Assembly (NCBI RefSeq): GCF_015223065.1
Contig: NZ_JADFBY010000003.1
Coordinates: 310,001-374,000, forward strand
Length of the DNA stretch: 64,000 nucleotides
Direction: 5' to 3'
Source of the DNA: Mucilaginibacter sp. JRF
GTDB taxonomy: Bacteria > Bacteroidota > Bacteroidia > Sphingobacteriales > Sphingobacteriaceae
Shown: one piece after another, positions 15,608 through 24,696 of the stretch
How positions within the stretch are numbered: position 1 is the first letter of the stretch
Layout of the letters: each line of letters starts with the position of its first letter
The notes under the pieces: generated by a model
What the model saw: only the letters and a program-made list of their open reading frames with translations
What the model was told of the DNA's origin: nothing
Database searches by the model: none
Translations under genes and position numbers: made by a program

Positions 15608-18022
15608 CTAAAACGCCAAACTCAACGATGCCAGGAAATTCCTGGTAGCCTGCACGTAGTAATAATTGTAATTATAAATATTGCTGCCACTCAGCCCCGG
15701 GTATGTAGCGCCGCTGGCTTCGTATTTTTTGTTGAGGATGTTGTTCACCAATAAACCAATGCCGATGTTCTTAACCGCCTTGGTGCTAAAATTGTAACGC
15801 AGACGCACATCATTAACAAAGTAGCCGCTTATTTTACGGTTGGCTGCGTATGGGTTGCTAATGCTTTCCGCATCAACCGTGTAACCCGCCGGGTTGGTGT
15901 TCATGGTGTTATCCAAAAACTGACTGCTGATGTATTTGCTCAACAGGGCGATCTCCCCTCCTTTTATTGGCGAATAGCTGATCTCGCTCGACCCGATGAA
16001 CGACGGTGAAAAAGCGATGGTAGTTTTCTTTAGCTGTAGCTCAACCAGGCTGTTATCATCATAATTGGTAAAGAACTGGCCGTAGTTTTTTATCTTATTA
16101 GTACTTACGGTTGCCGTTGCACCCCAGGCCAGCTGATCGGTTATTTTTACACGACCATCAAATTCAATACCGGCACGGTAGCTGTCTTCTACATTTCGGC
16201 GAATGGCTGAGCCTACATCATTCAGCTGACCGGTTACTATCAACTGGTTTTTGTAGAGCATGTAAAAACCGTTTACACCGGCTGTAAAACGTGGGGTATT
16301 GATGCGATAACCCGCTTCAAAGTCTTTCAGGTTTTCGGCCTTTGGTCGGCTTTGGGGCGATGAATTGGTATAATCGTTACGGTTAGGCTCGCGGTTACCT
16401 ACCGCGAAAGAGGCATATACGTTGCTTTGATCGTTGATCTTGTAAGTAACACCCGCCTTCGGGTTAAAGAAATTCAGCGTAGCGCTCTGCTGCACGTTAT
16501 TCAGGCTAAAATCATAACCTAAAAACGAATAGTAGATGTAGCGGTACTGCATATCGGCATAAAGCAACCATTTATCCAGGTTCCACTCGGCACGGGCGAA
16601 GATGTTAAAATCGTTCTTCTTGGCATCATCACGATAGTATTCATAATTATAAGGCACATTGATGGTGTTGCTGCTGTTGATGATATTACCATAGTGCCCG
16701 CCTTTGTATTCGTTATAGGCGCCGCCCAGGGTCATATTCAATTTATCGTTAGGCAGATATTTTAAAGCGTAGGTAACGCCATAAAAATCATTATCCAACC
16801 AACGCCTGCGCACAATATTGCTGGTAAACAAAGTATCGGCACCATAAATAACAGGGTTTAAACCATAGTTCTTCACCGAATCGCCCTCACGGAATTCCTC
16901 GTAATAACCCTTGCCTTTGGTATAATGCAAGGCTCCGCTGAAAGATAATTTATCAGATATACGCTGATCAACCAATAACTGGTAATGGTTTTGGGTATAA
17001 TCATCCACCTGGTCTTTGTAGGTGTATTCGTTATACTGCCTGTTGTTCAGTATCTCGTAATCGGGCACACCGTTCCAGGCCTGGTAGGTACGCTCGTAAC
17101 CGGTAAAAACGTTGGCACGGATAGTGGTGTTTTTGCCATAATAAGCGCCGCTTAAAAAGTACGATTTAAGGTTAGAGAATGCCCTGTCGATATAACCATC
17201 AGAGTGTATGCGCGATAAGCGGCCATCAAAACTAAAATGGTTACCCAGCAAACCCGTACCTACACTCACGGTGTTTTTTACCGTACCAAATGAGCCTGCG
17301 GAATTGTTCAGCTCGGCATAAGCGGTATCGCGGCGGGTAGCGGTTTGTACGTTGATGCTGCCACCAAAAGCACCCGCGCCATTGGTTGAGGTACCTACAC
17401 CACGCTGCACCTGTATGTTATTTACTGATGATGCGATGTCGGGAATATCAACAAAGAACGAACCCTGGCTTTCCGAATCGTTATACGGAATGCCGTTGAT
17501 GGTTACGTTGATACGAGATGGATCAGAGCCACGGATACGGATGCCTGTATAGCCCACACCCGCGCCGGCATCAGATGTTACCACTACCGATGGTGTTTGG
17601 TTAAGCAGAAATGGCAAGTCCTGACCGAAGTTGTTTTTCTCAAGATCCTTTTTGCTGAGGTTAGTAAAGGCCGTTGGCGAGTTTTTACCCGCGCGGGTTG
17701 CGGTAATGGTAACCTCCTCGGTAGTGTAGTTTGATGGTACCAGGTTAAAATTAACGGTTTGGTTACCCCGCACCGCTATACTTTTAGTGGTTTGCTGGTA
17801 ACCGATGTAGTTAACTACTACGCTGTAAGTACCCGTTGACAGGCTTACCTTGTACTGGCCGGAGGCATCGGTTACGGTGTTTTGTTGCGCGCTGGCAATG
17901 CTTACGGTTGCACCGGGCAATACCTCGCCGTTTTGATTGGTTACTTTTCCGGATACGGAAAACTGGGCCGATGCCAAATATGGCAACAGCAGGGCGATGA
18001 TCGCCACGATTAATTTTTTCAA
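15608..18022 (-). CDS. TonB-dependent outer-membrane receptor under TPP riboswitch control (likely thiamine uptake)
   Basis: Outer-membrane beta-barrel transporter of 804 residues. It has a signal peptide (about 1-19), a CarboxypepD_reg-like domain (about 22-100, VSGKVTNQNGEVLPGATVSI), a plug domain with NFGQDLPFLLNQTPSVVVTS and IRIRGSDPSRINVTINGIPY (about 130-235), and a 22-strand type barrel ending in a hydrophobic LASLSLAF. The start codon is TTG at 18020-18022 (MKKLIVAIIALLLPYLASAQ); no ATG gives a signal peptide. A TPP riboswitch lies in its leader, which points to thiamine or a thiamine phosphate as substrate. It is the first gene of an operon with the PnuT-like and flavoprotein genes. 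Confidence 0.93.
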   Translation of the reverse strand: MKKLIVAIIALLLPYLASAQFSVSGKVTNQNGEVLPGATVSIASAQQNTVTDASGQYKVSLSTGTYSVVVNYIGYQQTTKSIAVRGNQTVNFNLVPSNYTTEEVTITATRAGKNSPTAFTNLSKKDLEKNNFGQDLPFLLNQTPSVVVTSDAGAGVGYTGIRIRGSDPSRINVTINGIPYNDSESQGSFFVDIPDIASSVNNIQVQRGVGTSTNGAGAFGGSINVQTATRRDTAYAELNNSAGSFGTVKNTVSVGTGLLGNHFSFDGRLSRIHSDGYIDRAFSNLKSYFLSGAYYGKNTTIRANVFTGYERTYQAWNGVPDYEILNNRQYNEYTYKDQVDDYTQNHYQLLVDQRISDKLSFSGALHYTKGKGYYEEFREGDSVKNYGLNPVIYGADTLFTSNIVRRRWLDNDFYGVTYALKYLPNDKLNMTLGGAYNEYKGGHYGNIINSSNTINVPYNYEYYRDDAKKNDFNIFARAEWNLDKWLLYADMQYRYIYYSFLGYDFSLNNVQQSATLNFFNPKAGVTYKINDQSNVYASFAVGNREPNRNDYTNSSPQSRPKAENLKDFEAGYRINTPRFTAGVNGFYMLYKNQLIVTGQLNDVGSAIRRNVEDSYRAGIEFDGRVKITDQLAWGATATVSTNKIKNYGQFFTNYDDNSLVELQLKKTTIAFSPSFIGSSEISYSPIKGGEIALLSKYISSQFLDNTMNTNPAGYTVDAESISNPYAANRKISGYFVNDVRLRYNFSTKAVKNIGIGLLVNNILNKKYEASGATYPGLSGSNIYNYNYYYVQATRNFLASLSLAF

Positions 18023-18092
18023 TGTGTTTAGTACAGAAAATTTAGTTAAACCATCCGCAAGTCAGGGCGAACATGCAGTACACTTAACTTAT

Positions 18093-18281
18093 TACCTCTC
18101 CCTACGCCGGCATTATCCGGATCAGGTGCTGCCCCCGGCCCCTGAAGGGGTGAGTTATAACTGAGCGCTCAGCATAACTCCCTTCAGGGCCGGGGCACGG
18201 GTATGATCTCAGCCTGTCTTTCAGTTTTGGCAAACCATCTGTTGATAGTTTATTTGACCAAAGCAAGGCACCCCTTGAGAA
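18093..18281 (-). promoter_or_regulatory. TPP riboswitch (THI element) with an inserted hairpin
   Basis: Read on the minus strand, the aptamer has the 5' part CTCAAGGGGTGCC, the conserved CTGAGA (18207-18212) and ATACCC (18199-18204), and the 3' part CCTGATCCGGATAATGCCGG followed by CGTAGGGA (18099-18126), all hallmarks of the thiamine pyrophosphate riboswitch. TCTC at the 5' end can pair with GAGA at the 3' end as P1. The P3 arm is extended (about 50 nt). Unusually, 68 bases of hairpin (18130-18197) separate P2 from P4, where bacterial examples normally have only a few bases. It ends about 70 bases before the TTG start of the TonB receptor; no terminator is obvious, so control of translation is likely. 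Confidence 0.93.
18130..18197. repeat. Palindromic hairpin element inserted in the TPP riboswitch
   Basis: An imperfect palindrome of 68 bp. Arms are GCCCCCGGCCCCTGAAGGGG with TGAGTTAT, and ATAACTCCCTTCAGGGCC with GGGGCA; the centre is the perfect palindrome CTGAGCGCTCAG. It shares the CCCTTCAGGGG core with the in-gene repeats at 2629-2658 and 3233-3263. Confidence 0.8.
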
Positions 18282-18342
18282 TTTTTATGTGGCAAATATA
18301 GTTTTTTATATTAAAAATTAAGCCACGATTAATTTTTGGCAA

Positions 18343-20949
18343 CTAAAAGCCCTTTTTACGGACAATTCCCTGCCTGCGCGAGGGGCGTTTGGCCTGCGGT
18401 TCATCATCACCACTCAAATCGTACCGGCGGGCCATTTTGGCTACACGTTCTTCCAGGGTTTCGGTGGTGAGCTTGTCGCGACTCAGGTTATCTACCATAA
18501 TGGGGAAGGCGAAAGGTGTTGGCCTGTCAATATGTTTTAATATGATATTTTGCCCGGCGATGCGTTGTAGGGCGGCACGTAAACGAAATTCCTCTAACTG
18601 GAATGACAACGCCTCGTTATAAGCTTGCCGTATCAGCAGATTATCGGGCTCGTATTCGGTAAACACCTCGAACAACAACGAGGTTGATGCCTGCAAATGC
18701 TTGTTCTTGATCTGCTGACCGGGATAGCCCGTAAACACCAACCCGCCAATGTGTGCAATGTCCCTGAATTTACGCCGGGCCATTTCATTAGCGTTCAGGC
18801 TGCTGTGAATATCATCCAGCAGATTATCTAAGGAGAAAAAATCAGCATCCTCTAAAATCTCCTCAATAGCGATATCCTCATCGGCCAGCAGCTCAAAACC
18901 GTAATCATTCATGGCGATGGAGAAACTGGCGGGCTTTACCTTGGTTATACGATAAGCTAATATAGAGGCCATCCCCTCATGCACCAACCGCCCCTCAAAC
19001 GGATAAAAAATAAGATGATGCCCCTCGCGCGATTTGAACGACTCGATCAAGAACTCATTGCTTTGCGGCAGGTGCGATATTTTGTTTTGCAGCGCGAATA
19101 AAGGTTTCAAGGCCTTAACCTCCACATCTTTTTCCACGCCGTGCGATACCTCATCCAGCTTATCCCTAAACACAGCCGACAGTTGCGACGATAAGGGCAT
19201 CCTGCCCCCCGCCCAACTGGGGATCAGTCCTTTTTTGGCATTCGATTTTTTTACGTAGGCCGTCATCTCCTTAACCCGCACAAACTCCAGGCTACGCCCC
19301 GCGAACCAAAAGGTGTTACCCGGTTTCAGTTTTGAGATGAAGCCCTCCTCAATAGTACCCAGCGAACCACCACTCAGCCAACTCACCCGTATGGTCATTT
19401 CGCTGGTAATGGTGCCTATGCTTAATCGGTGCCGCATGGCTACACGGCGGCTGTTCACCTTGTACAATCCGTTCTCTACCTCTACTTTTAAAAATTCATC
19501 ATACTGAGCCAGGGTTTTGCCGCCCCGGGTTATAAAATCAAGCAATTGCCCGTATTCGTTTTGGGTAATATCGGCAAAGGCGTAGGTGGTTTTTACCTCC
19601 TCAAATAATTCATCGGCACGAAAACCATCGGACACGGCCAGCGTCACCATGTACTGCACCAACACATCCATGGTGAGCAGCATCGGGTCGCGGCTTTCAA
19701 AAACACCACGTTTTATGGCTTCTTTCAGCGCCGCCCCTTCCAACAGTTCGAGCGAATGCGTAGGCACAAAATACGCCCTTGATACCGCGCCGGGATGGTG
19801 CCCGCTCCTGCCCGCCCGCTGCATAAAGCGCGCTACACCTTTAGGGCTACCCACCTGCACCACGGTATCTACCGGACGAAAATCCACCCCCAGATCCAGG
19901 CTCGAAGTACATACCACCAGCTTTAAGGCTTCGGCATGCAGGGCCTGCTCTACCCAGTTGCGCAACTCATTATCCAGCGAGCCGTGGTGCATGGCCATCA
20001 CACCGGCATACTCCGGGTAATTATCTAAAATGGCATGATACCATATCTCTGATTGTGAACGGGTATTACAAAATATCAGCGTGGTTTTGCTTTTGGCCAC
20101 AATATCCATCACCTGTGGCAACAGCTTTACGCCGATGTGGCCAGTCCACGAGTAGTTTTCAATATTATCAGGTATAACGGATCGTATATCCAGCTTCTTC
20201 TCAATATTAGCCCGCACCATACGTATACTTTCCTTCGGGAAGGTATTTCCCAGCAGCACTTCGGCCGCCTGCTCCAGGTTGCCTATGGTTGCGCTGATAC
20301 CCCAGATTTTCAGTTTGCAGTTCGCAGTTGGCGGTTGGCTTGTATTATTTACCTGCTTCGATGCCTCATTTTCACTGCCCACCGCAAACTGTAAACTGCC
20401 AAGGTTCTTCAACCTGCTCAACCCCAACTCCACCTGTACGCCGCGTTTGGTGCCGAGCAGTTCGTGCCATTCGTCAACCACTACTACTTGCAGGCTTTTG
20501 AATATTTTGGGGTACTCCTTTTGGGCCAGCATCAGGTGCAGACTTTCGGGGGTGGTAAGCAGTACTTCGGGCAGCTTTTTTTTGAGGGCCTGTTTTTCGG
20601 CGGCTGATGTATCGCCGGTGCGGGTGGCTATCTTCCAGGGCAGGCCTATCTCGTCGCAGGCCTCCTGCATGGCCTTGCGGATATCGTTGGTAAGTGCACG
20701 CAGGGGTGTTATCCACATCATCAGCAAGCCATTATCCTTACGGGTTTGCCATGTGTCGGGATATTTATTGATATAACCAGCCAAAAAAGGCAGAAACAGG
20801 GCGTATGTTTTACCGCTGCCGGTCGGCGCGTTCAACAGGCCCGAATAACCATCGAGGTATACAGCCTCCATCTCTTTTTGAAACGGAAACTGCTTCCAGC
20901 TTTTTAGTTTGTACCAATTTTGTATAACCTTTTGCCCCGGTGTACCCAT
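18343..20949 (-). CDS. Lhr-type DEXH-box helicase (ligase-associated DNA damage response family)
   Basis: Superfamily 2 DNA helicase of 868 residues. It has Walker A NAPTGSGKT (about residue 40-48), the Walker B VVDEWHEL, SATIGN (motif III), a helicase C domain with CTSSLDLGVDFRPVD and motif VI QRAGRSGHHPG, then the winged-helix and DUF4145-like C-terminal regions of Lhr. The length and order match the helicase of the ligase-associated DNA damage response set, but the partner ligase, exonuclease and phosphoesterase genes are not adjacent. Residues 184-213 are encoded by a 90-bp palindromic repeat placed between the DEXH motif and SAT motif, apparently an in-frame insertion. The TPP riboswitch operon lies downstream on the same strand. 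Confidence 0.9.
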   Translation of the reverse strand: MGTPGQKVIQNWYKLKSWKQFPFQKEMEAVYLDGYSGLLNAPTGSGKTYALFLPFLAGYINKYPDTWQTRKDNGLLMMWITPLRALTNDIRKAMQEACDEIGLPWKIATRTGDTSAAEKQALKKKLPEVLLTTPESLHLMLAQKEYPKIFKSLQVVVVDEWHELLGTKRGVQVELGLSRLKNLGSLQFAVGSENEASKQVNNTSQPPTANCKLKIWGISATIGNLEQAAEVLLGNTFPKESIRMVRANIEKKLDIRSVIPDNIENYSWTGHIGVKLLPQVMDIVAKSKTTLIFCNTRSQSEIWYHAILDNYPEYAGVMAMHHGSLDNELRNWVEQALHAEALKLVVCTSSLDLGVDFRPVDTVVQVGSPKGVARFMQRAGRSGHHPGAVSRAYFVPTHSLELLEGAALKEAIKRGVFESRDPMLLTMDVLVQYMVTLAVSDGFRADELFEEVKTTYAFADITQNEYGQLLDFITRGGKTLAQYDEFLKVEVENGLYKVNSRRVAMRHRLSIGTITSEMTIRVSWLSGGSLGTIEEGFISKLKPGNTFWFAGRSLEFVRVKEMTAYVKKSNAKKGLIPSWAGGRMPLSSQLSAVFRDKLDEVSHGVEKDVEVKALKPLFALQNKISHLPQSNEFLIESFKSREGHHLIFYPFEGRLVHEGMASILAYRITKVKPASFSIAMNDYGFELLADEDIAIEEILEDADFFSLDNLLDDIHSSLNANEMARRKFRDIAHIGGLVFTGYPGQQIKNKHLQASTSLLFEVFTEYEPDNLLIRQAYNEALSFQLEEFRLRAALQRIAGQNIILKHIDRPTPFAFPIMVDNLSRDKLTTETLEERVAKMARRYDLSGDDEPQAKRPSRRQGIVRKKGF
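20311..20400 (-). repeat. 90-bp palindromic element inserted in frame in the helicase gene
   Basis: One arm (plus strand) is CAGTTTGCAGTTCGCAGTTG then GCGGTTGGC. The other, GCCCACCGCAAACTGTAAAC then TGCC, is its imperfect reverse complement. Length is exactly 30 codons, read as residues 184-213 from GSLQFAVGSENEA to PPTANCKL. The repeated CAGTTNGCAGTT character is unlike the surrounding gene. Confidence 0.75.
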
Positions 20950-21012
20950 ATAAATGTGAATAACAATATAAGGTGTAAATGGTTATTATAGCTACATCAA
21001 TTCTGGTTTTTT

Positions 21013-21597
21013 ATGAAGAAAATATTTGTAATAATGGTAGCTCCGCTGATGATGGCCTGCAATAGCCCGGCTACTAAATCATCTGTTGATAGTACTGATA
21101 CTGACTCTATCGCCTTAAAGGCCGAAATAAAACCGGATCAAATGATAAAACCCGGACAAGGCATCGGGCACCTAACCATTGGTTTGCCTGTGGATAGTGC
21201 CATGGCAAAACTTGGGCAACCCGACTCGTCCGACGCGGCGATGGGCAGCTCGCTGATGGCCTGGTACAGTAAGGATACCCATAAATACCGCACCGCTGTT
21301 TTTGCCCGCCGTAATATGGGCAATGAGGAGATAAGCCGCATTAAACTGATCATGGTGAATTCGCCCTGGTTTAAAACTGAGGATAGCATAGGCACCGGAA
21401 AGCTTTTGACAGATATTGAAAAACACTACAAGTTAAAGCCGGTAGATAATGCCACTGCCACAGAAAAAGGCTTGCTGGTTTTTGATGATAACGACAAGGG
21501 CATCACCTTTGATATTGATAAACAAAGTAAAAAATGTGTAGCCATAACCGTGCATAAAGCGCACGATAGTGCCGGCTCATATCTGGATATTCACTAA
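21013..21597 (+). CDS. Putative lipoprotein, function unknown
   Basis: A 194-residue protein with a lipoprotein signal MKKIFVIMVAPLMMAC (lipobox LMMA-Cys16). A Ser/Asp-rich linker of about 25 residues follows, then a globular part with the segment GIGHLTIGLPVDSAMAKLGQPDSSD. That segment resembles small secreted BamE/SmpA-like or 'nucleotide-independent' domains in which a GLP...LGxPD pattern recurs, but the resemblance is too weak for a family call. It diverges from the helicase gene and is closed by a bidirectional terminator. It would be anchored to a periplasm-facing or surface membrane leaflet. Confidence 0.75.
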   Translation: MKKIFVIMVAPLMMACNSPATKSSVDSTDTDSIALKAEIKPDQMIKPGQGIGHLTIGLPVDSAMAKLGQPDSSDAAMGSSLMAWYSKDTHKYRTAVFARRNMGNEEISRIKLIMVNSPWFKTEDSIGTGKLLTDIEKHYKLKPVDNATATEKGLLVFDDNDKGITFDIDKQSKKCVAITVHKAHDSAGSYLDIH

Positions 21598-21598
21598 A

Positions 21599-21635
21599 AC
21601 AAAAAAGCGGCATACCTTGTGGGTATGCCGCTTTT
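21599..21635. terminator. Bidirectional terminator between the lipoprotein and M16 peptidase genes
   Basis: AAAAAAGCGGCATACC pairs with GGTATGCCGCTTTT around a TTGT loop. It lies between convergent genes, with A-run and T-run on either side. Confidence 0.85.
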
Positions 21636-21654
21636 GTTGATGCTTTTGGATGCC

Positions 21655-24516
21655 TTATTTCTTTTCAGGCATCAATATTAGTTTTACCAGGTTTTTACCG
21701 CTCAGGTATTTGTTGGCGGCATCCTTGGTACTTTGTACGGTAACTTTTTCAACCGTTTTTGGGTAGCGGATGATTCGGTGCGGATCTAAACCATACTGCG
21801 AACCGCTGGCCAGGTAACCTGCCCAAAAATAGTTTTCGCGCAGCTGTACTTGTTTTGAGCGCATATCCTCAGCCTTAAATTTCTGAATATCGGTAGCTTG
21901 AGCACCTGTGGTCTTGATCTTGTTGATCTCATCCATTGTGGCAGCTACCAGTTTATCTACATTCTCGGGCGCGCAACCAAAGCTTATGGTGAAAGTATAA
22001 CGACCTACCGGAATTTTTTGATACATAGAACGTACACCCGGCGCGTAAACACCACTCTCCTGCTCACGCAGGCGCTCTATCAGTTTAATGTTAAGCACTT
22101 CCTCCAGCGCGTCAAGCTGCATGTTGTTCTCCTCGGTATAATCATAATCGCCACTGAAAACCAGTTGAACTGTACTTTTTTCGCCGATACCTTTGTTTAC
22201 CGTTTTGGTAACAATGCCCGCAGGTGGGTACATGCCTAAGTCCTTATAAGTACTCTTGGTTGCGGTTGATGGCAGGCTGCCCAGGTAAGTAGCTAACAAA
22301 GGCTTAACGGCATCAATATCAAAGCTGCCTACCAGTGTAAATACAAAGCCGTTGGCATTGGCAAAGCTGCTCTTATAAAAATCGTAAGCCTTATCGAGCG
22401 AGGCGGTATTTAAACGGCCTACACTTGGCATCATCGCCCTAAAGTTATAGCGGTTAAGTACTGCCGATACCGTATCCTGAAACACACTGTTAGGGTCGAG
22501 GTTACGGTTAACCAATGCTGAGCGCCATTGGCTCATGTTTGATTGCCATATATCGTTATCCTTGCGTGGCTGCGTAAAGTACAGGTAAACCAGCTCCATG
22601 GCCGTACCCAGATCCTTAGTGGTGGCGTTACCGCTAAAGCCTTGTGTATAATCGCTGATGTAGGGCTCAACCGATACGCTTTTACCTGTCATCATTTTTT
22701 GCAATTGAATTTGATTGAACTCGCTTACACCGCTGCCACCAACAACACCCGCGGCCATATTTGCCGATGTATAATCCAGATCACTAACTACCGATGTACC
22801 GCCGTAGCTGTAGCCGGTCAGTATCACCTGGTTATTTTTAAAGTCGGTAGGTTTTAGCATGGCCTTAACCCCGTTTTTAAAGGTAAGGGTAGTAACGCCG
22901 ATAGAATCATCACGGGTTTGATCTACGATCTCGCCGGCTTCCGGTATTTTATCGATCAATGGCTTAGTGCTCACGTTATCAACATAAGCGGTTACATTTT
23001 TACCGGCCTCGCCTATCCAGCTTAATAAAGCGGCTTCGGTTGGCAATTTTGGTTTTTCGTTATCCGGAGCCTGAACAATTATAGCACGACTTTGGCCTGT
23101 AATAAATTTGGCGGCCATGGCGTTCATTTGTTGCAGGGTGATCTTGTCAATATTATCCAGGTAGAACTGATACTCCCAGGCTATGCCCGGTATGCCTGTT
23201 CCGTTTAAAAAGTGTTGCTGGTATTCGTTCACAAAGTTTGATGAACGGGTTTTGTCGCGCTCTTTAAAGGCATCGCCCATTTGTACCAAGGCATTTTGCT
23301 TGGCACGTTCAAACTCGGTTAATGTAAAGCCGAATTTGCGGGCACGTTCAGTTTCGCCAACTAAAGTTTTAACGGCGGTTTCCAACTCCCCGGGGCGGGC
23401 CACTACTACTGATGTAAAGGCATCCTGCTTACCAATAAAATTGCCGTAGCTGGCGCTGCCATATAAAAACGGCGGGTTTGATTTTTGCAGCAGCTCATTT
23501 AAACGGGCATTCAGCATTTGGTTGAACAAGCCGGTGCGCATGCTCTGCATATAATCAGTAGTGTTTTTAACTTCGGTACCCGGCAGCTTAACAATAATTT
23601 GCGCCACGGTGTACGGAAACTCCGGATCGGTAGCGAACTTTACGCTGGTGCCTGGCGTACTGGCTACAATGTATTCGGTACGTGGTTTTGGCGATGCCGG
23701 GTTTTTAAGCTGCGAGAATTTCTCTTTTATAAGCTGCTCCACACGTTTCGGATCAAAATCGCCCACGGCAATTACCGCTTGCAGGTTAGGGCGATACCAA
23801 TCGTCATAAAAACTTTTTATGGTAGCCAGGTTAAAATTCTTGATGATATCCTCTTTACCTTTTGGCAAACGGGTAGCATAGCGCGAATTGCTCAGCATAG
23901 TAGGCAACACCTGTTGTTGCAGGCGTTCCTGGGCGTTTTTACCACGCAGGCGCAGTTCCTCTAAAATAACGCCACGCTCTTTATCCAGTTCAGCCTGATC
24001 AAAGCTTACATAACCAGCCCAGTTGGCCAGTATATCGAAACCACGTTCAAACACCTTGGCGCTATCGGTAGGTAAAGGCAATTGATATACAGTTTCATCA
24101 AATGATGTAAAGGCATTCAGATCGGCACCAAACTTTACACCCGAGCTTTGCAGGTAGTTAACCAGCGCGTTTTTCGGGAAATCGCGGGTACCGTTAAAGG
24201 CCATGTGCTCGGTAAAGTGGGCAAGGCCTTGCTGATTGTCGGCCTCCAATATTGATCCGGCTTTGTTAACCAGGTATAGCTCGGCACGGTTTTGCGGCTG
24301 GGCATTTTGCCTGATGTAATAGGTTAAACCGTTAGGCAGCTTGCCTATAATAACATCTTTATCAACAGGTAATGTGCTTGCTTTAACCTGCTCGGCAACG
24401 TTGGCAGGTTTTTGTTTTGGCGATGGTGCAGGTTTCTTTTTTACCTGCGCAAAGGCTCCGGTTGAGGCTACGCAAAGGGCCAGGGCCGCAACCGATAGTT
24501 TAAAATCAATACGCAT
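21655..24516 (-). CDS. Secreted M16 family zinc metallopeptidase (PqqL/pitrilysin-like)
   Basis: A 953-residue peptidase with a signal peptide (about 1-24, ALCVASTGAFA-Q) and a Lys/Pro-rich linker, so it acts in the periplasm or as an envelope protein. The first M16 domain carries the inverted zinc motif HFTEH (residues 100-104) and the downstream Glu in DKERGVILEELRL. Three further M16-type lobes make up the rest, including the inactive second half from about residue 520. This two-half architecture matches Bacteroidota 'insulinase family' proteins. It is monocistronic, facing the lipoprotein gene across a shared terminator. Confidence 0.93.
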   Translation of the reverse strand: MRIDFKLSVAALALCVASTGAFAQVKKKPAPSPKQKPANVAEQVKASTLPVDKDVIIGKLPNGLTYYIRQNAQPQNRAELYLVNKAGSILEADNQQGLAHFTEHMAFNGTRDFPKNALVNYLQSSGVKFGADLNAFTSFDETVYQLPLPTDSAKVFERGFDILANWAGYVSFDQAELDKERGVILEELRLRGKNAQERLQQQVLPTMLSNSRYATRLPKGKEDIIKNFNLATIKSFYDDWYRPNLQAVIAVGDFDPKRVEQLIKEKFSQLKNPASPKPRTEYIVASTPGTSVKFATDPEFPYTVAQIIVKLPGTEVKNTTDYMQSMRTGLFNQMLNARLNELLQKSNPPFLYGSASYGNFIGKQDAFTSVVVARPGELETAVKTLVGETERARKFGFTLTEFERAKQNALVQMGDAFKERDKTRSSNFVNEYQQHFLNGTGIPGIAWEYQFYLDNIDKITLQQMNAMAAKFITGQSRAIIVQAPDNEKPKLPTEAALLSWIGEAGKNVTAYVDNVSTKPLIDKIPEAGEIVDQTRDDSIGVTTLTFKNGVKAMLKPTDFKNNQVILTGYSYGGTSVVSDLDYTSANMAAGVVGGSGVSEFNQIQLQKMMTGKSVSVEPYISDYTQGFSGNATTKDLGTAMELVYLYFTQPRKDNDIWQSNMSQWRSALVNRNLDPNSVFQDTVSAVLNRYNFRAMMPSVGRLNTASLDKAYDFYKSSFANANGFVFTLVGSFDIDAVKPLLATYLGSLPSTATKSTYKDLGMYPPAGIVTKTVNKGIGEKSTVQLVFSGDYDYTEENNMQLDALEEVLNIKLIERLREQESGVYAPGVRSMYQKIPVGRYTFTISFGCAPENVDKLVAATMDEINKIKTTGAQATDIQKFKAEDMRSKQVQLRENYFWAGYLASGSQYGLDPHRIIRYPKTVEKVTVQSTKDAANKYLSGKNLVKLILMPEKK

Positions 24517-24696
24517 ATTTAATTCAGGGACATGTATCTATAAACGAAAATCTTAGTTCCGAAAATTAGCAAATTAAACGCTATATTGAAACGAAAAGCA
24601 AAAAAGTTACCTTTTAACAAACCTTGAACATACCGCTCATAAAAATTTAACACAACAGTACGCCCCTGCCATTGTTAAACCTATAAACCACCTGTT

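Noticed and set aside
18130..18197. Reading the hairpin as the riboswitch's terminator (expression platform)
   Set aside because: It lies inside the aptamer, before the conserved P4/P5 block, and has no T-run, so it cannot be the downstream expression platform.
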